Shown here one piece after another: positions 34,955 through 42,731 of a stretch of 64,000 bases of DNA. The stretch comes from an uncultured Lachnospiraceae bacterium. Its GTDB lineage: Bacteria; Bacillota; Clostridia; Lachnospirales; Lachnospiraceae. The position numbers and the translations under genes are program-made. Position 1 is the stretch's first letter. Every line of letters begins with the position of its first letter. Under the pieces are notes generated by a model, which was not told the DNA's origin, made no database searches, and was given only the letters and a program-made list of their open reading frames with translations. The stretch is taken from assembly GCA_902781655.1 (NCBI GenBank), contig CACZJZ010000002.1:62001-126000 (forward strand), in the 5' to 3' direction.

Positions 34955-35749
34955 ATGAAGAAGAGGCTTGTGGTCTGGCTGTCGGTGGTGCTTGCAGCAG
35001 GGATGCTGGCGGGCTGTGGGAAAGGCGGTTCGTCGAGAAAGAAGCTGACGGTGGGATTTGACGCGGAGTTCCCGCCGTATGGGTTCATGGGAGACGACGG
35101 GGAGTATACGGGTTTTGATCTGGAGTTTGCCCAGGCGGTGTGCGATAAGGAAGGCTGGGAGCTGGTGAAGCAGCCGATCGACTGGGACTCGAAGGATGCG
35201 GAGCTGAATGCCGGGACGATTGACTGCATCTGGAACGGGTTTACGATGAACGGCCGCGAGGATCTGTATACGTGGACGGAGCCTTACATTGATAACAGTC
35301 AGGTGTTTGTGGTGCCGACAGACAGCGGCATCAAGAGTCAGGCGGATCTGGCAGGTAAGAAGGTCGGTGTGCAGAAGGATTCGTCGGCGCTTGCGGCGCT
35401 GGAGGGGGATTCCAGTGATCTCGCTGAAACCTTCGGCGATCTGACACAATATGCGGATTACAATACCGCGTTTATGGACCTGGCTGCCGGAGCCATCGAT
35501 GCGGTCGCGATCGACATCGGTGTTGCCAATTATGAGATCGGGCAGCGCGGCAGCGGCTATCAGATTCTGGATGACTATCTCTCCACGGAGCAGTATGCGG
35601 TCGGCTTCAAGCTGGGCAACACAGAGCTGCGCGACATCGTGCAGAAGGATATGGATGCGCTGGCGAAGGACGGAACCGTAGACAAAATCGCAGCGGAGTA
35701 CGCGGACTATGGTATTCCGGAGAGTCTCTGCATCGGGAAGGATCAATGA
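34955..35749 (+). CDS. polar amino acid ABC transporter substrate-binding lipoprotein
   Basis: A 264-residue lipoprotein with lipobox LAGC and a type-2 periplasmic-binding fold of the amino acid family: LTVGFDAEFPPYGF, GFDLEFAQAVCDKEGWEL, DCIWNGFTMNGRED, FVVPTDSGIKSQADLAGKKVGVQKDSSA and LGNTELRDIVQKDMDALAKDGTVDKIAAEY. The Asp of FDAEFPPY and the Arg of GRED contact the amino acid backbone in relatives. It is anchored outside the membrane and feeds the permease, whose gene overlaps this stop by four bases. The side-chain specificity is unclear; glutamine or cystine-type binders look closest. Confidence 0.92.
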   Translation: MKKRLVVWLSVVLAAGMLAGCGKGGSSRKKLTVGFDAEFPPYGFMGDDGEYTGFDLEFAQAVCDKEGWELVKQPIDWDSKDAELNAGTIDCIWNGFTMNGREDLYTWTEPYIDNSQVFVVPTDSGIKSQADLAGKKVGVQKDSSALAALEGDSSDLAETFGDLTQYADYNTAFMDLAAGAIDAVAIDIGVANYEIGQRGSGYQILDDYLSTEQYAVGFKLGNTELRDIVQKDMDALAKDGTVDKIAAEYADYGIPESLCIGKDQ

Positions 35750-36399
35750 GCTTACTTACCGTAATCGGACAACTGATGAGTGGCATGGGGATGACCTGTG
35801 CCATCTTTTTTCTGACCTTATTGTTTTCTCTCCCGCTGGGGCTGGTGGTGGCGCTGCTCCGCATGCACAGGAATAAGGTCATCTCCGTCATCACGAGGGT
35901 CTACATCTCCATCATGCGCGGGACGCCGCTCATGCTTCAGGTGATCGTGGTATATTTTGCCCCCTACTATGTGTTCCGCGTGCAGATCTCGCAGTCCTAC
36001 CGCTTTGCGGCGGTCATCATCGCCTTTGTCCTCAACTATGCGGCGTATTTTGCCGAGATTTACCGCTCCGGCATTCAGTCGGTGCCGCAGGGACAGTATG
36101 AAGCCGCGCAGGTGCTGGGCTACAGCCATTCCCAGACCTTCCTGAGAATCATCGTGCCGCAGGTCTGGAAGCGGGTTCTTCCGGCCGTGACAAACGAGGT
36201 AGTCACGCTGGTCAAGGACACCTCCCTCTCGTTTGCCATTGCGGAAGCCGAGATGTTCACCATCGCAAAACAGATCTCCTCCAAGGTGGCATCCATCTGG
36301 CCGCTGCTCGCAGCGGGACTGTTCTACTACATCTTCAACCTGCTCGTCGTGCTTGTGTGCAGCAGGGTGGAGAAGCACTACAGCTATTACAAAATCTGA
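35746..36399 (+). CDS. polar amino acid ABC transporter permease
   Basis: A 217-residue HisM/GlnP-type permease with about five membrane helices. The coupling loop is EAAQVLGYSHSQTFLRIIVPQVWKRVLPAVTNE, the usual EAA motif that docks the ATPase. The N-terminal GMTCAIFFLTLLFSLPLGLVVALLRM is the first helix. Only one permease gene is present, so it should act as a homodimer. It overlaps the binding protein gene by four bases and is followed after 31 bases by the ATPase gene. Confidence 0.92.
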   Translation: MSLLTVIGQLMSGMGMTCAIFFLTLLFSLPLGLVVALLRMHRNKVISVITRVYISIMRGTPLMLQVIVVYFAPYYVFRVQISQSYRFAAVIIAFVLNYAAYFAEIYRSGIQSVPQGQYEAAQVLGYSHSQTFLRIIVPQVWKRVLPAVTNEVVTLVKDTSLSFAIAEAEMFTIAKQISSKVASIWPLLAAGLFYYIFNLLVVLVCSRVEKHYSYYKI

Positions 36400-36430
36400 C
36401 AATCCGGAAGATCGACGCACAGGGGTATCC

Positions 36431-37186
36431 ATGAATACTTACTTACAGATGAATCATATTCGCAAGTCGTTTGACGGGAATGAGGTGCTGCGGGATATTT
36501 CCCTGACGGTTGCGGAGGGACAGGTGGTTTCGATCATCGGGCCGTCCGGCTCCGGGAAATCGACGCTGCTTCGCTGCGCGACGATGCTGGAGACGATGGA
36601 CGCGGGGGATCTGATTTATCTCGGGCAGTATGCCGCGAGGGATGAGGGAGGGCGCAGTGTCTATGCGCCGCCTGCGGAGCTGCGCAGAATCCGGAAGGAT
36701 TTCGGTCTGGTATTTCAGAATTTTAATCTGTTTCCGCATTACTCGGTGAGAAAGAATATCACGGAGCCGCAGATGCTTGCCGGGAGGAGCCGAGAGGAGG
36801 CGGAAGCGAAGGCGGAGGAGCTTCTCCGGAAGCTGGGGCTGTCTGACAAGGCGGATCAGTATCCCTGTCAGTTGTCCGGCGGGCAGCAGCAGCGCGTCTC
36901 GATTGCCCGCGCGCTGGCGCTGGAACCGAAGATTCTGTTTTTCGATGAGCCGACATCGGCGCTCGATCCGGAGCTGACGGCGGAGGTGCTCCGTGTCATC
37001 CGGGAGCTTGCAAAGCAGCACATGACCATGATCATTGTCACGCATGAGATGCAGTTTGCGCGGGAGCTGTCGGACTACATCATTTTCATGGAGCATGGCC
37101 TGATCCAGGCAGAGGGTACGCCGGCGGAGCTTTTTGCAACCGACAATCAGCGCGTGCGCGATTTTATCGGCCGTTTTCAGGCGTGA
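36431..37186 (+). CDS. polar amino acid ABC transporter ATPase
   Basis: The 251-residue ATPase has Walker [11 protein letters not shown]-loop VFQNFNLFPHYSV, signature LSGGQQQR, Walker B ILFFDEPTSALDPE and the switch His in VTHEMQFA. These are typical for the GlnQ/HisP subfamily. I use the ATG at 36431 (MNTYLQMNHIRKSFDG). The longer frame upstream overlaps the permease gene and carries no ribosome site. A loop insertion near residues 55-75 (YLGQYAARDEGGRSVYAPPAE) is somewhat longer than usual. No terminator is obvious after the stop. Confidence 0.93.
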   Translation: MNTYLQMNHIRKSFDGNEVLRDISLTVAEGQVVSIIGPSGSGKSTLLRCATMLETMDAGDLIYLGQYAARDEGGRSVYAPPAELRRIRKDFGLVFQNFNLFPHYSVRKNITEPQMLAGRSREEAEAKAEELLRKLGLSDKADQYPCQLSGGQQQRVSIARALALEPKILFFDEPTSALDPELTAEVLRVIRELAKQHMTMIIVTHEMQFARELSDYIIFMEHGLIQAEGTPAELFATDNQRVRDFIGRFQA

Positions 37187-37285
37187 CGGCGTTTATCACT
37201 CAGATCATTACGGTTCAGATCATAACTATGCAGACCCTCTTCTCGGATCTGTCCCGCGAATTCAAATCCGGATGCTCATGATCTG

Positions 37286-37316
37286 TTGTCTCTTCAAATC
37301 TGAATCATGGTATGAT
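37286..37316 (+). promoter_or_regulatory. probable extended -10 promoter of purB
   Basis: TGGTATGAT (37308-37316) gives an extended -10 box; TTGTCT (37286-37291) is a weak -35 at 19 bases. The leader would be about 65 nt, too short for a purine riboswitch. Confidence 0.45.
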
Positions 37317-37386
37317 TGCGGATGGCAGAAAGCGCATATCTGAATGGAGCCTGGCGATAGCCATGCAGAATCATCAGGAGGTTTAT

Positions 37387-38826
37387 ATGTCCACGGATCG
37401 TTACATCAGCCCGCTCTCGGAGCGGTATGCAAGCAGGGAGATGCAGTTTATTTTCTCGGAGGATCACAAGTTCCGCACCTGGAGAAAGCTCTGGATCGCC
37501 CTCGCGGAGACGGAGAAGGAGCTCGGCATCACCCGGATCACAGACGAAATGATCGAGGAGATGAAGGCGCATCAGGACGACATCAACTACGATGTGGCGA
37601 GAGCCCGCGAGAAGGAAGTGCGCCATGACGTGATGAGCCATGTCTACGCATACGGCGTGCAGTGCCCGAAGGCAAAGGGAATCATTCATCTCGGTGCCAC
37701 GAGCTGCTATGTCGGCGACAACACGGATATCATTCTGATGCGGGAGGCTCTCCGTCTGGTCCGGCGCAAGCTGATCAATGTGATCGCAACACTCGCAAAA
37801 TTCGCGCGGGAGCAGAAGGATCAGCCGACGCTTGCCTTCACGCACTATCAGCCGGCACAGCCGACAACAGTGGGGAAGCGGGCCTGTCTGTGGATCAATG
37901 AGTTTATGATGGATCTGGAGGAGACAGATCATTGTCTCGCGAACCTCAAGCTTCTCGGCAGCAAGGGAACCACCGGAACGCAGGCGTCCTTCCTGGAGCT
38001 GTTTGACGGCGATCTCGAAAAGGTTGACGCGCTCGATCCGATGATCGCCCAGAAGATGGGATTCTCCGCCTGTGTCCCGGTCAGCGGCCAGACGTATTCC
38101 CGGAAGGTCGATACGCAGGTGTGCGATGTGCTTGCCGGCATTGCGGCTTCCGCTATGAAGATGGCGACGGACATCCGGCTTCTGCAGCACATGAAGGAGG
38201 TGGAGGAGCCGTTCGAGAAATCGCAGATCGGTTCCTCGGCAATGGCATATAAGCGCAACCCGATGCGCTCGGAGCGCATCTGCTCCCTGTCGCGGTATGT
38301 CATGGTGGATGCGCTCAACCCGGCCATCACCAGCGGTGTGCAGTGGTTCGAGCGCACCCTCGACGATTCGGCCAACAAGCGCCTCTCCATCCCGGAGGGC
38401 TTCCTTGCCATCGACGGCGTGCTGGATCTTTGCCTCAATGTGACGGATGGCCTGAAGGTTTATCCGAAGATGATCGAGCGCCATCTCCGCGATGAGCTGC
38501 CGTTTATGGCGACCGAAAACATCATGATGGATGAGGTGGAGAAGTACGGAGGAAACCGGCAGGAGCTGCACGAGCGGATCCGCGAGCTCTCCATGCAGGC
38601 GGGACGCCGCGTCAAGGAGGAGGGATTGGACAATAACCTTCTCGAACTCATTGCGCAGGACCCCATGTTCCATGTCACGCTGGAGGAGCTTCAGTCAAAA
38701 CTTGACCCGAAGCGTTACGTGGGCTGTGCGCCGCACCAGGTGGAGCGCTATCTTGACACCGTGATCTTCCCGATGCTGGATGCCAACCGCGACCTGCTCG
38801 GCGAAAAGGCGGAGATCAATGTGTAA
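37387..38826 (+). CDS. purB: adenylosuccinate lyase
   Basis: A 479-residue fumarase/aspartase-superfamily enzyme that cleaves adenylosuccinate to AMP and SAICAR to AICAR. The superfamily signature is SSAMAYKRNPMRSE; the catalytic His region is FTHYQPAQPTT and HLGATSCYVGDNTD is the substrate segment. AGGAGG precedes the ATG at 37387; the in-frame stretch upstream lacks a start of its own. Length is typical for the clostridial branch with a C-terminal helical extension. purA follows after 166 bases with its own promoter, so both steps from IMP to AMP are encoded here. Confidence 0.95.
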   Translation: MSTDRYISPLSERYASREMQFIFSEDHKFRTWRKLWIALAETEKELGITRITDEMIEEMKAHQDDINYDVARAREKEVRHDVMSHVYAYGVQCPKAKGIIHLGATSCYVGDNTDIILMREALRLVRRKLINVIATLAKFAREQKDQPTLAFTHYQPAQPTTVGKRACLWINEFMMDLEETDHCLANLKLLGSKGTTGTQASFLELFDGDLEKVDALDPMIAQKMGFSACVPVSGQTYSRKVDTQVCDVLAGIAASAMKMATDIRLLQHMKEVEEPFEKSQIGSSAMAYKRNPMRSERICSLSRYVMVDALNPAITSGVQWFERTLDDSANKRLSIPEGFLAIDGVLDLCLNVTDGLKVYPKMIERHLRDELPFMATENIMMDEVEKYGGNRQELHERIRELSMQAGRRVKEEGLDNNLLELIAQDPMFHVTLEELQSKLDPKRYVGCAPHQVERYLDTVIFPMLDANRDLLGEKAEINV

Positions 38827-38886
38827 CGGGAGCAAGACATAAGCCACTCATAAGCCCCACTTATCAAAATCATCAGAAACATTGAT

Positions 38887-38915
38887 TTCACTTATATCAT
38901 CTGCGCTGGTACAAT
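38887..38915 (+). promoter_or_regulatory. promoter of purA
   Basis: TTCACT (38887-38892) lies 17 bases before TACAAT (38910-38915), which is extended by TGG. It lies between purB and purA and gives a leader of about 70 nt. Confidence 0.6.
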
Positions 38916-38992
38916 AGATTCTGCTGTGCGGTTCGGAACGTGCAGCGGAACATACAGTGATTCAGCCGCAAAGGCGCGGCAGGAGGAACAGC

Positions 38993-40288
38993 ATGGTAAA
39001 GGCAGTTGTCGGTGCAAACTGGGGCGATGAGGGAAAAGGCAAGATCACGGATATGCTCGCGGAGTCGGCGGATGTGGTCATTCGCTTCCAGGGCGGCGCG
39101 AATGCGGGACACACGATCGTCAATGAGTATGGCAAATTTGCGCTTCACACGGTTCCTTCGGGGGCGTTTCATTCGAACATCATGAATATCATGGGCGCAG
39201 GCGTCGCCTTTGATATTGAGAAATTCATGAATGAGATTCATTCGATCACGGAGAAGGGCGTCCCGATGCCGCAGATCATGATTTCTGACAGAGCGCAGGT
39301 GATGATGCCGTATCACGTGGAGCTCGATTCTTTGGAGGAGGCAAGGCTCGCCGGGAAATCATTCGGATCGACGAAGTCCGGCATTGCGCCGTTCTACAGC
39401 GACAAGTACGCCAAAATCGGATGGCAGATCAATGAGTTCTATCAGGACGACGATGCGCTGATGGAGAAGATTGACCGGGTGGCTGATATCAAGGATGCGC
39501 TGCTGGTGAATCTCTACCACACGGATCCGATTGACCGGGCGGGGCTGCTCGCGTGGATCAAAAAAGTGAGAGAAGAGGTCAGACCATATCTCGGGGATGT
39601 CTCCCTGTATCTCACGCAGGCCATCCGCGAGAACAAGACAATTCTTCTCGAGGGACAGCTCGGGACGATGAAGGATCCGGACAACGGCATCTATCCGATG
39701 GTAACATCGTCCAGCCCGCTGGCTGCGTTCGGCGCGGTGAGCTGCGGGATTCCGCCGTATGAAATCCGCCAGATTGTCGTGGTCTCCAAGGCATACTCCA
39801 GCGCGGTCGGCGCAGGGGAGTTTGTCTCTGAGGTGTTCGGCGACGAGGCGGTGGCGCTCCGCAATCACGGCGGCGACGGCGGCGAGTATGGCGCGACCAC
39901 CGGCCGCCCTAGAAGAGTCGGCTGGTATGACTGTGTCGCTTCAAAATATGGCTGCCGTGTCCAGGGCGCTACCGATGTGGCCTTCACGGTGCTTGACGAT
40001 CTTGGATATCTGGATGAGATTCCGGTCTGTGTTGCTTATGAGCTTGACGGAAAGCAGATCACGGAGTTTCCGGTGACGAGAGATCTGAAGCGCTGCAAGC
40101 CTGTCTACAGGACGTTTCCGGGATGGAAGTGCGACATCCGCGGCATCCGGACCTTTGAGGAACTGCCGAAGGAAGCGCAGGATTATGTCAACTTCATCGA
40201 GGAGCAGATCGGTTATCCGATCACGATGGTTTCGAACGGACCGGCGCGCGAGGACATCATCTACCGCGACAGCCCTCTGAAGAAATAA
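38993..40288 (+). CDS. purA: adenylosuccinate synthetase
   Basis: A 431-residue GTP-dependent ligase that joins IMP and aspartate. The P-loop variant GANWGDEGKGKITD, the QGGANAGHTIV motif, LLEGQLGTMKDPDNG-like phosphate loop and TTGRPRRVGWYD are all present. The last segment, NGPAREDII, is the usual C-terminal nucleotide contact. AGGAGG stands eight bases before the ATG at 38993. LDPDNGIYPMVTSSSP differs slightly from the common DxDxGTYPFVTSS, but the protein is complete. It works directly before PurB in AMP synthesis. Confidence 0.95.
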   Translation: MVKAVVGANWGDEGKGKITDMLAESADVVIRFQGGANAGHTIVNEYGKFALHTVPSGAFHSNIMNIMGAGVAFDIEKFMNEIHSITEKGVPMPQIMISDRAQVMMPYHVELDSLEEARLAGKSFGSTKSGIAPFYSDKYAKIGWQINEFYQDDDALMEKIDRVADIKDALLVNLYHTDPIDRAGLLAWIKKVREEVRPYLGDVSLYLTQAIRENKTILLEGQLGTMKDPDNGIYPMVTSSSPLAAFGAVSCGIPPYEIRQIVVVSKAYSSAVGAGEFVSEVFGDEAVALRNHGGDGGEYGATTGRPRRVGWYDCVASKYGCRVQGATDVAFTVLDDLGYLDEIPVCVAYELDGKQITEFPVTRDLKRCKPVYRTFPGWKCDIRGIRTFEELPKEAQDYVNFIEEQIGYPITMVSNGPAREDIIYRDSPLKK

Positions 40289-40334
40289 TCGTTCGACTGC
40301 GGGAGCTTCACGCTGGGGTGCAGGACCGGAACCG

Positions 40335-40404
40335 GAGCGGCGGTGTCATCCGTTTCCGATAGGATCAGGGAGCGGCGGTGTCATCCGTTCCCGATGAGCT
40401 CCAG
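40335..40404. repeat. 35-bp-period tandem duplication at the 3' end of the LysR-type gene
   Basis: GAGCGGCGGTGTCATCCGTT begins at 40335 and again at 40370; about 27 of the first 28 bases match. The second copy contains the stop codon and last residues of the minus-strand regulator, the first lies just beyond it. Confidence 0.85.
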
Positions 40405-41268
40405 CAGCTTCGAGGCAGCGGCAGGCACAGTGCCGCGCCGGTTCGCCACAACGCAGATCTGGCGCCGGGGTATGAGCTTGTTGAAACGGAGTTCAAACAG
40501 CCTCCCCTCGTCCAGAGATTCCGCGGCAAAATCCCGGACGACACACCCGATTCCGAGGTTCCGTTCTGCGAACTGGACAATCATGTCGGAGGTTGCAAGC
40601 TCGAATTCCGGATGCATCGTAACGCCGTTGCGGGAGAGAAAACGGTCCATATACGAGCGGGTGGAGGTGCGCGGTTCGAGCGTGATCAGAGGCAGCTTTT
40701 CCAGGTCCCGGAAATCGAGCATGCGGTTCCGGTATTGAATGAACCGCCTCGCGGCGACAAAGGTATCCTGAATATCCCGGACGGGAATCACATCCACACC
40801 GCTCATGGCAGGGAGAGGCCCGGACACGACGCCAAAATCAATGGCTTCGTGTTCCAGGGCCTCTATTGTTTCCGGGGTTGGGGCGTTGTTCACGATGACC
40901 CGGATGCCCGGATATGCTTCATGGAATTTCTCAAGATAGGGGAGAAGATAGAACCGAAGCGTCATGTCGCTGGCGCCGATGTGCAGTTCTCCGATTTCGA
41001 GGTTTAACATCTGATGCAGCTTCTTCTCCCCGGCGGCGATCTGCTCATAGCCTTTGCTGACATAGGTATATAGAAGCTCACCCTCCCGGGTAAGATGTAC
41101 GCCCCGCGAGGAGCGTGCAAACAATTGCGCTCCGAGGGAGGTCTCCAACTGCCGCAGCGACTGGCTCACGGCCGGCTGAGAGATAGAGAGCTGCTCTGCG
41201 GCCTTCGTCAGAGATCCGGTTTTGGCGACAAAATAAAATACACGGTAATATTCGAGATTTGTCAGCAT
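40381..41268 (-). CDS. LysR family transcriptional regulator
   Basis: A 295-residue regulator. The N-terminal winged HTH reads YRVFYFVAKTGSLTKAAEQLSISQPAVSQSLRQLETSLGAQLFARSSRGVHLT, the standard LysR pattern. The rest is a two-lobed effector-binding domain (LHIGASDMTLRFYLLPYLEKF, DFGVVSGPL, LPLITLEPRTSTRSYMDRFL). Its target would normally be a neighbouring or divergent gene; the plus-strand HAD gene begins 208 bases away, but I see no clear T-N11-A operator I would defend. CysB-like or CbbR-like role cannot be told from sequence. Confidence 0.9.
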   Translation of the reverse strand: MLTNLEYYRVFYFVAKTGSLTKAAEQLSISQPAVSQSLRQLETSLGAQLFARSSRGVHLTREGELLYTYVSKGYEQIAAGEKKLHQMLNLEIGELHIGASDMTLRFYLLPYLEKFHEAYPGIRVIVNNAPTPETIEALEHEAIDFGVVSGPLPAMSGVDVIPVRDIQDTFVAARRFIQYRNRMLDFRDLEKLPLITLEPRTSTRSYMDRFLSRNGVTMHPEFELATSDMIVQFAERNLGIGCVVRDFAAESLDEGRLFELRFNKLIPRRQICVVANRRGTVPAAASKLLELIGNG

Positions 41269-41476
41269 CGCGGGGCCTGCTTTCTGGTGTTTGTCATCGT
41301 TGTGCTGTTTCGGCTATATTATACATGTCAGCATGCAGAAGGCGATGCATTATAGCGCCGAAAAAGATGCACATCACAGCAGGGAAAAGATTTCGAGTGC
41401 ATGAGGGGGACTCCAGCTGATTTGATGGCACAATGTATGGATCCGGCTGATGACACGGGAAAGGAGCAGATGACGC

Positions 41477-42112
41477 ATGGGAGATAGCATTACCAATGTG
41501 GTTTTTGATGTCGGGGGAGTCCTGGCTGCGTATCATCAGCAGGATTATTTTGAAAAGCTGGGGTATCCGGCGGATGTTGCCGCGAGGCTCGTGCAGGCCA
41601 CGATGAAATCGCCGGACTGGAAGGAATATGACCGCGGCGTGCTGACGGACGAGGAGGTCCGGGCACGCTTTAAGAGGAGGGCGCCGGAGCTTTCCCGGGA
41701 GATTGACGAGAGCCTTACTCATATGAAGGGCATGGTGACCGGGCTGGACTATGCGATTCCGTGGGTGAAATCCCTGCGGGAACGCGGCATCCGGACCTAC
41801 GTGCTGTCGAATTTTTCCAGAACATGTTATCAGGACTGTCAGGCGGCCCTTTCCTTTGAGACACTGATGAACGGATGCCTGTGGTCGTATGAATATCATC
41901 TGATCAAACCGGACGACGCGATCTTTCTGCAGCTGCTCCATATGTTCGATTTGAATCCGGGGGAGACGGTGTTCCTGGATGATACGCCGGCCAATGTGGA
42001 GGCCGCCGCAAGGCTTGGCATACACGGCATTCATTTCACCAGCAGGGCGGAAGCGGAAGAAAGTCTGCTGTCCCTTCTGGAAGGCGGCAGCAATCAGGAT
42101 AGTTATATCTGA
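41477..42112 (+). CDS. HAD-superfamily hydrolase (YihX-like)
   Basis: The 211-residue phosphatase has motif I in VVFDVGGVLAAY (catalytic Asp, though the second Asp of DxD is Gly here, as in YihX-like members), motif II in VLSNFS, the lysine in LIKPDDAIF and motif IV in FLDDTPANVEAA. A helical cap near residues 20-90 makes it subfamily IA. The substrate is probably a small sugar phosphate or nucleotide. AAAGGAG precedes the ATG. It converges with the membrane protein gene on the other strand, with a GC-rich hairpin region between them. Confidence 0.85.
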   Translation: MGDSITNVVFDVGGVLAAYHQQDYFEKLGYPADVAARLVQATMKSPDWKEYDRGVLTDEEVRARFKRRAPELSREIDESLTHMKGMVTGLDYAIPWVKSLRERGIRTYVLSNFSRTCYQDCQAALSFETLMNGCLWSYEYHLIKPDDAIFLQLLHMFDLNPGETVFLDDTPANVEAAARLGIHGIHFTSRAEAEESLLSLLEGGSNQDSYI

Positions 42113-42194
42113 CCCACGCCTGCCGCAGGCACCCGGAGCCTCCGCATCCCGCAAGACGGAGCTTCGCGCGATGGAGCGCGCCGGATTGCTGCGA

Positions 42195-42545
42195 TTATTT
42201 TGATGTGTCGCGCTTCTCCTTCTCACTCTCCTGCACGGCCTGCTCCATCTCTTTTCTGGCCTTCGGGTTGGAATTCAGGAGCTTCAGACTGGCAATGGAG
42301 GTTCTGTGCCGAAGCACTCCGACTGCCCAGATAAAAATCCAGGCGATGACAGGGAGCGCGATCGTGAGCAGGAGACTGGCCCGGAAGGCGGTCCCTGCAG
42401 CAGGGGAAGAGGAGAGGGACAGCACGAGGGTCACGAGGTACATCGATACCAGAGCGGCGATGAGGACCCACGCGAGAACACGCTTCAGCGTATTCTGATG
42501 ACTGCGGCCATTCTTTTCTGACTGTTTCATTTCTGTATTATCCAT
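42195..42545 (-). CDS. small two-helix membrane protein of unknown function
   Basis: A 116-residue protein. Two transmembrane helices (VLAWVLIAALVSMYLVTLVL and LLLTIALPVIAWIFIWAVGVL) are flanked by a polar N-terminus and a charged C-terminus (NPKARKEMEQAVQESEKEKRDTSK), which should both be cytoplasmic. AAGGGG precedes the ATG at a normal distance. I do not recognise a family. It converges with the HAD gene and is divergent from the beta-mannosidase-like gene, with 186 bases between start codons. Confidence 0.65.
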   Translation of the reverse strand: MDNTEMKQSEKNGRSHQNTLKRVLAWVLIAALVSMYLVTLVLSLSSSPAAGTAFRASLLLTIALPVIAWIFIWAVGVLRHRTSIASLKLLNSNPKARKEMEQAVQESEKEKRDTSK

Positions 42546-42731
42546 CTTATACCCCTTGCCGCGTTCTTCGCGGCGCCCTCACGGATTCCTGCACGAATTT
42601 TATCAAATCCAAACAGGAATGTACAATCCAGCCCATTGCAGAAGAGGAGAGGAGAGGGCATACTGAAGCGGGTGTATCCTTCACCAAAACAGACGGTGTA
42701 AATGAATGGTAACAGGAGGGCTGCAACAGCG

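Noticed and set aside
37187..37386. Possible purine riboswitch before purB
   Set aside because: The leader is only about 65 nt and lacks the conserved three-way junction pattern.
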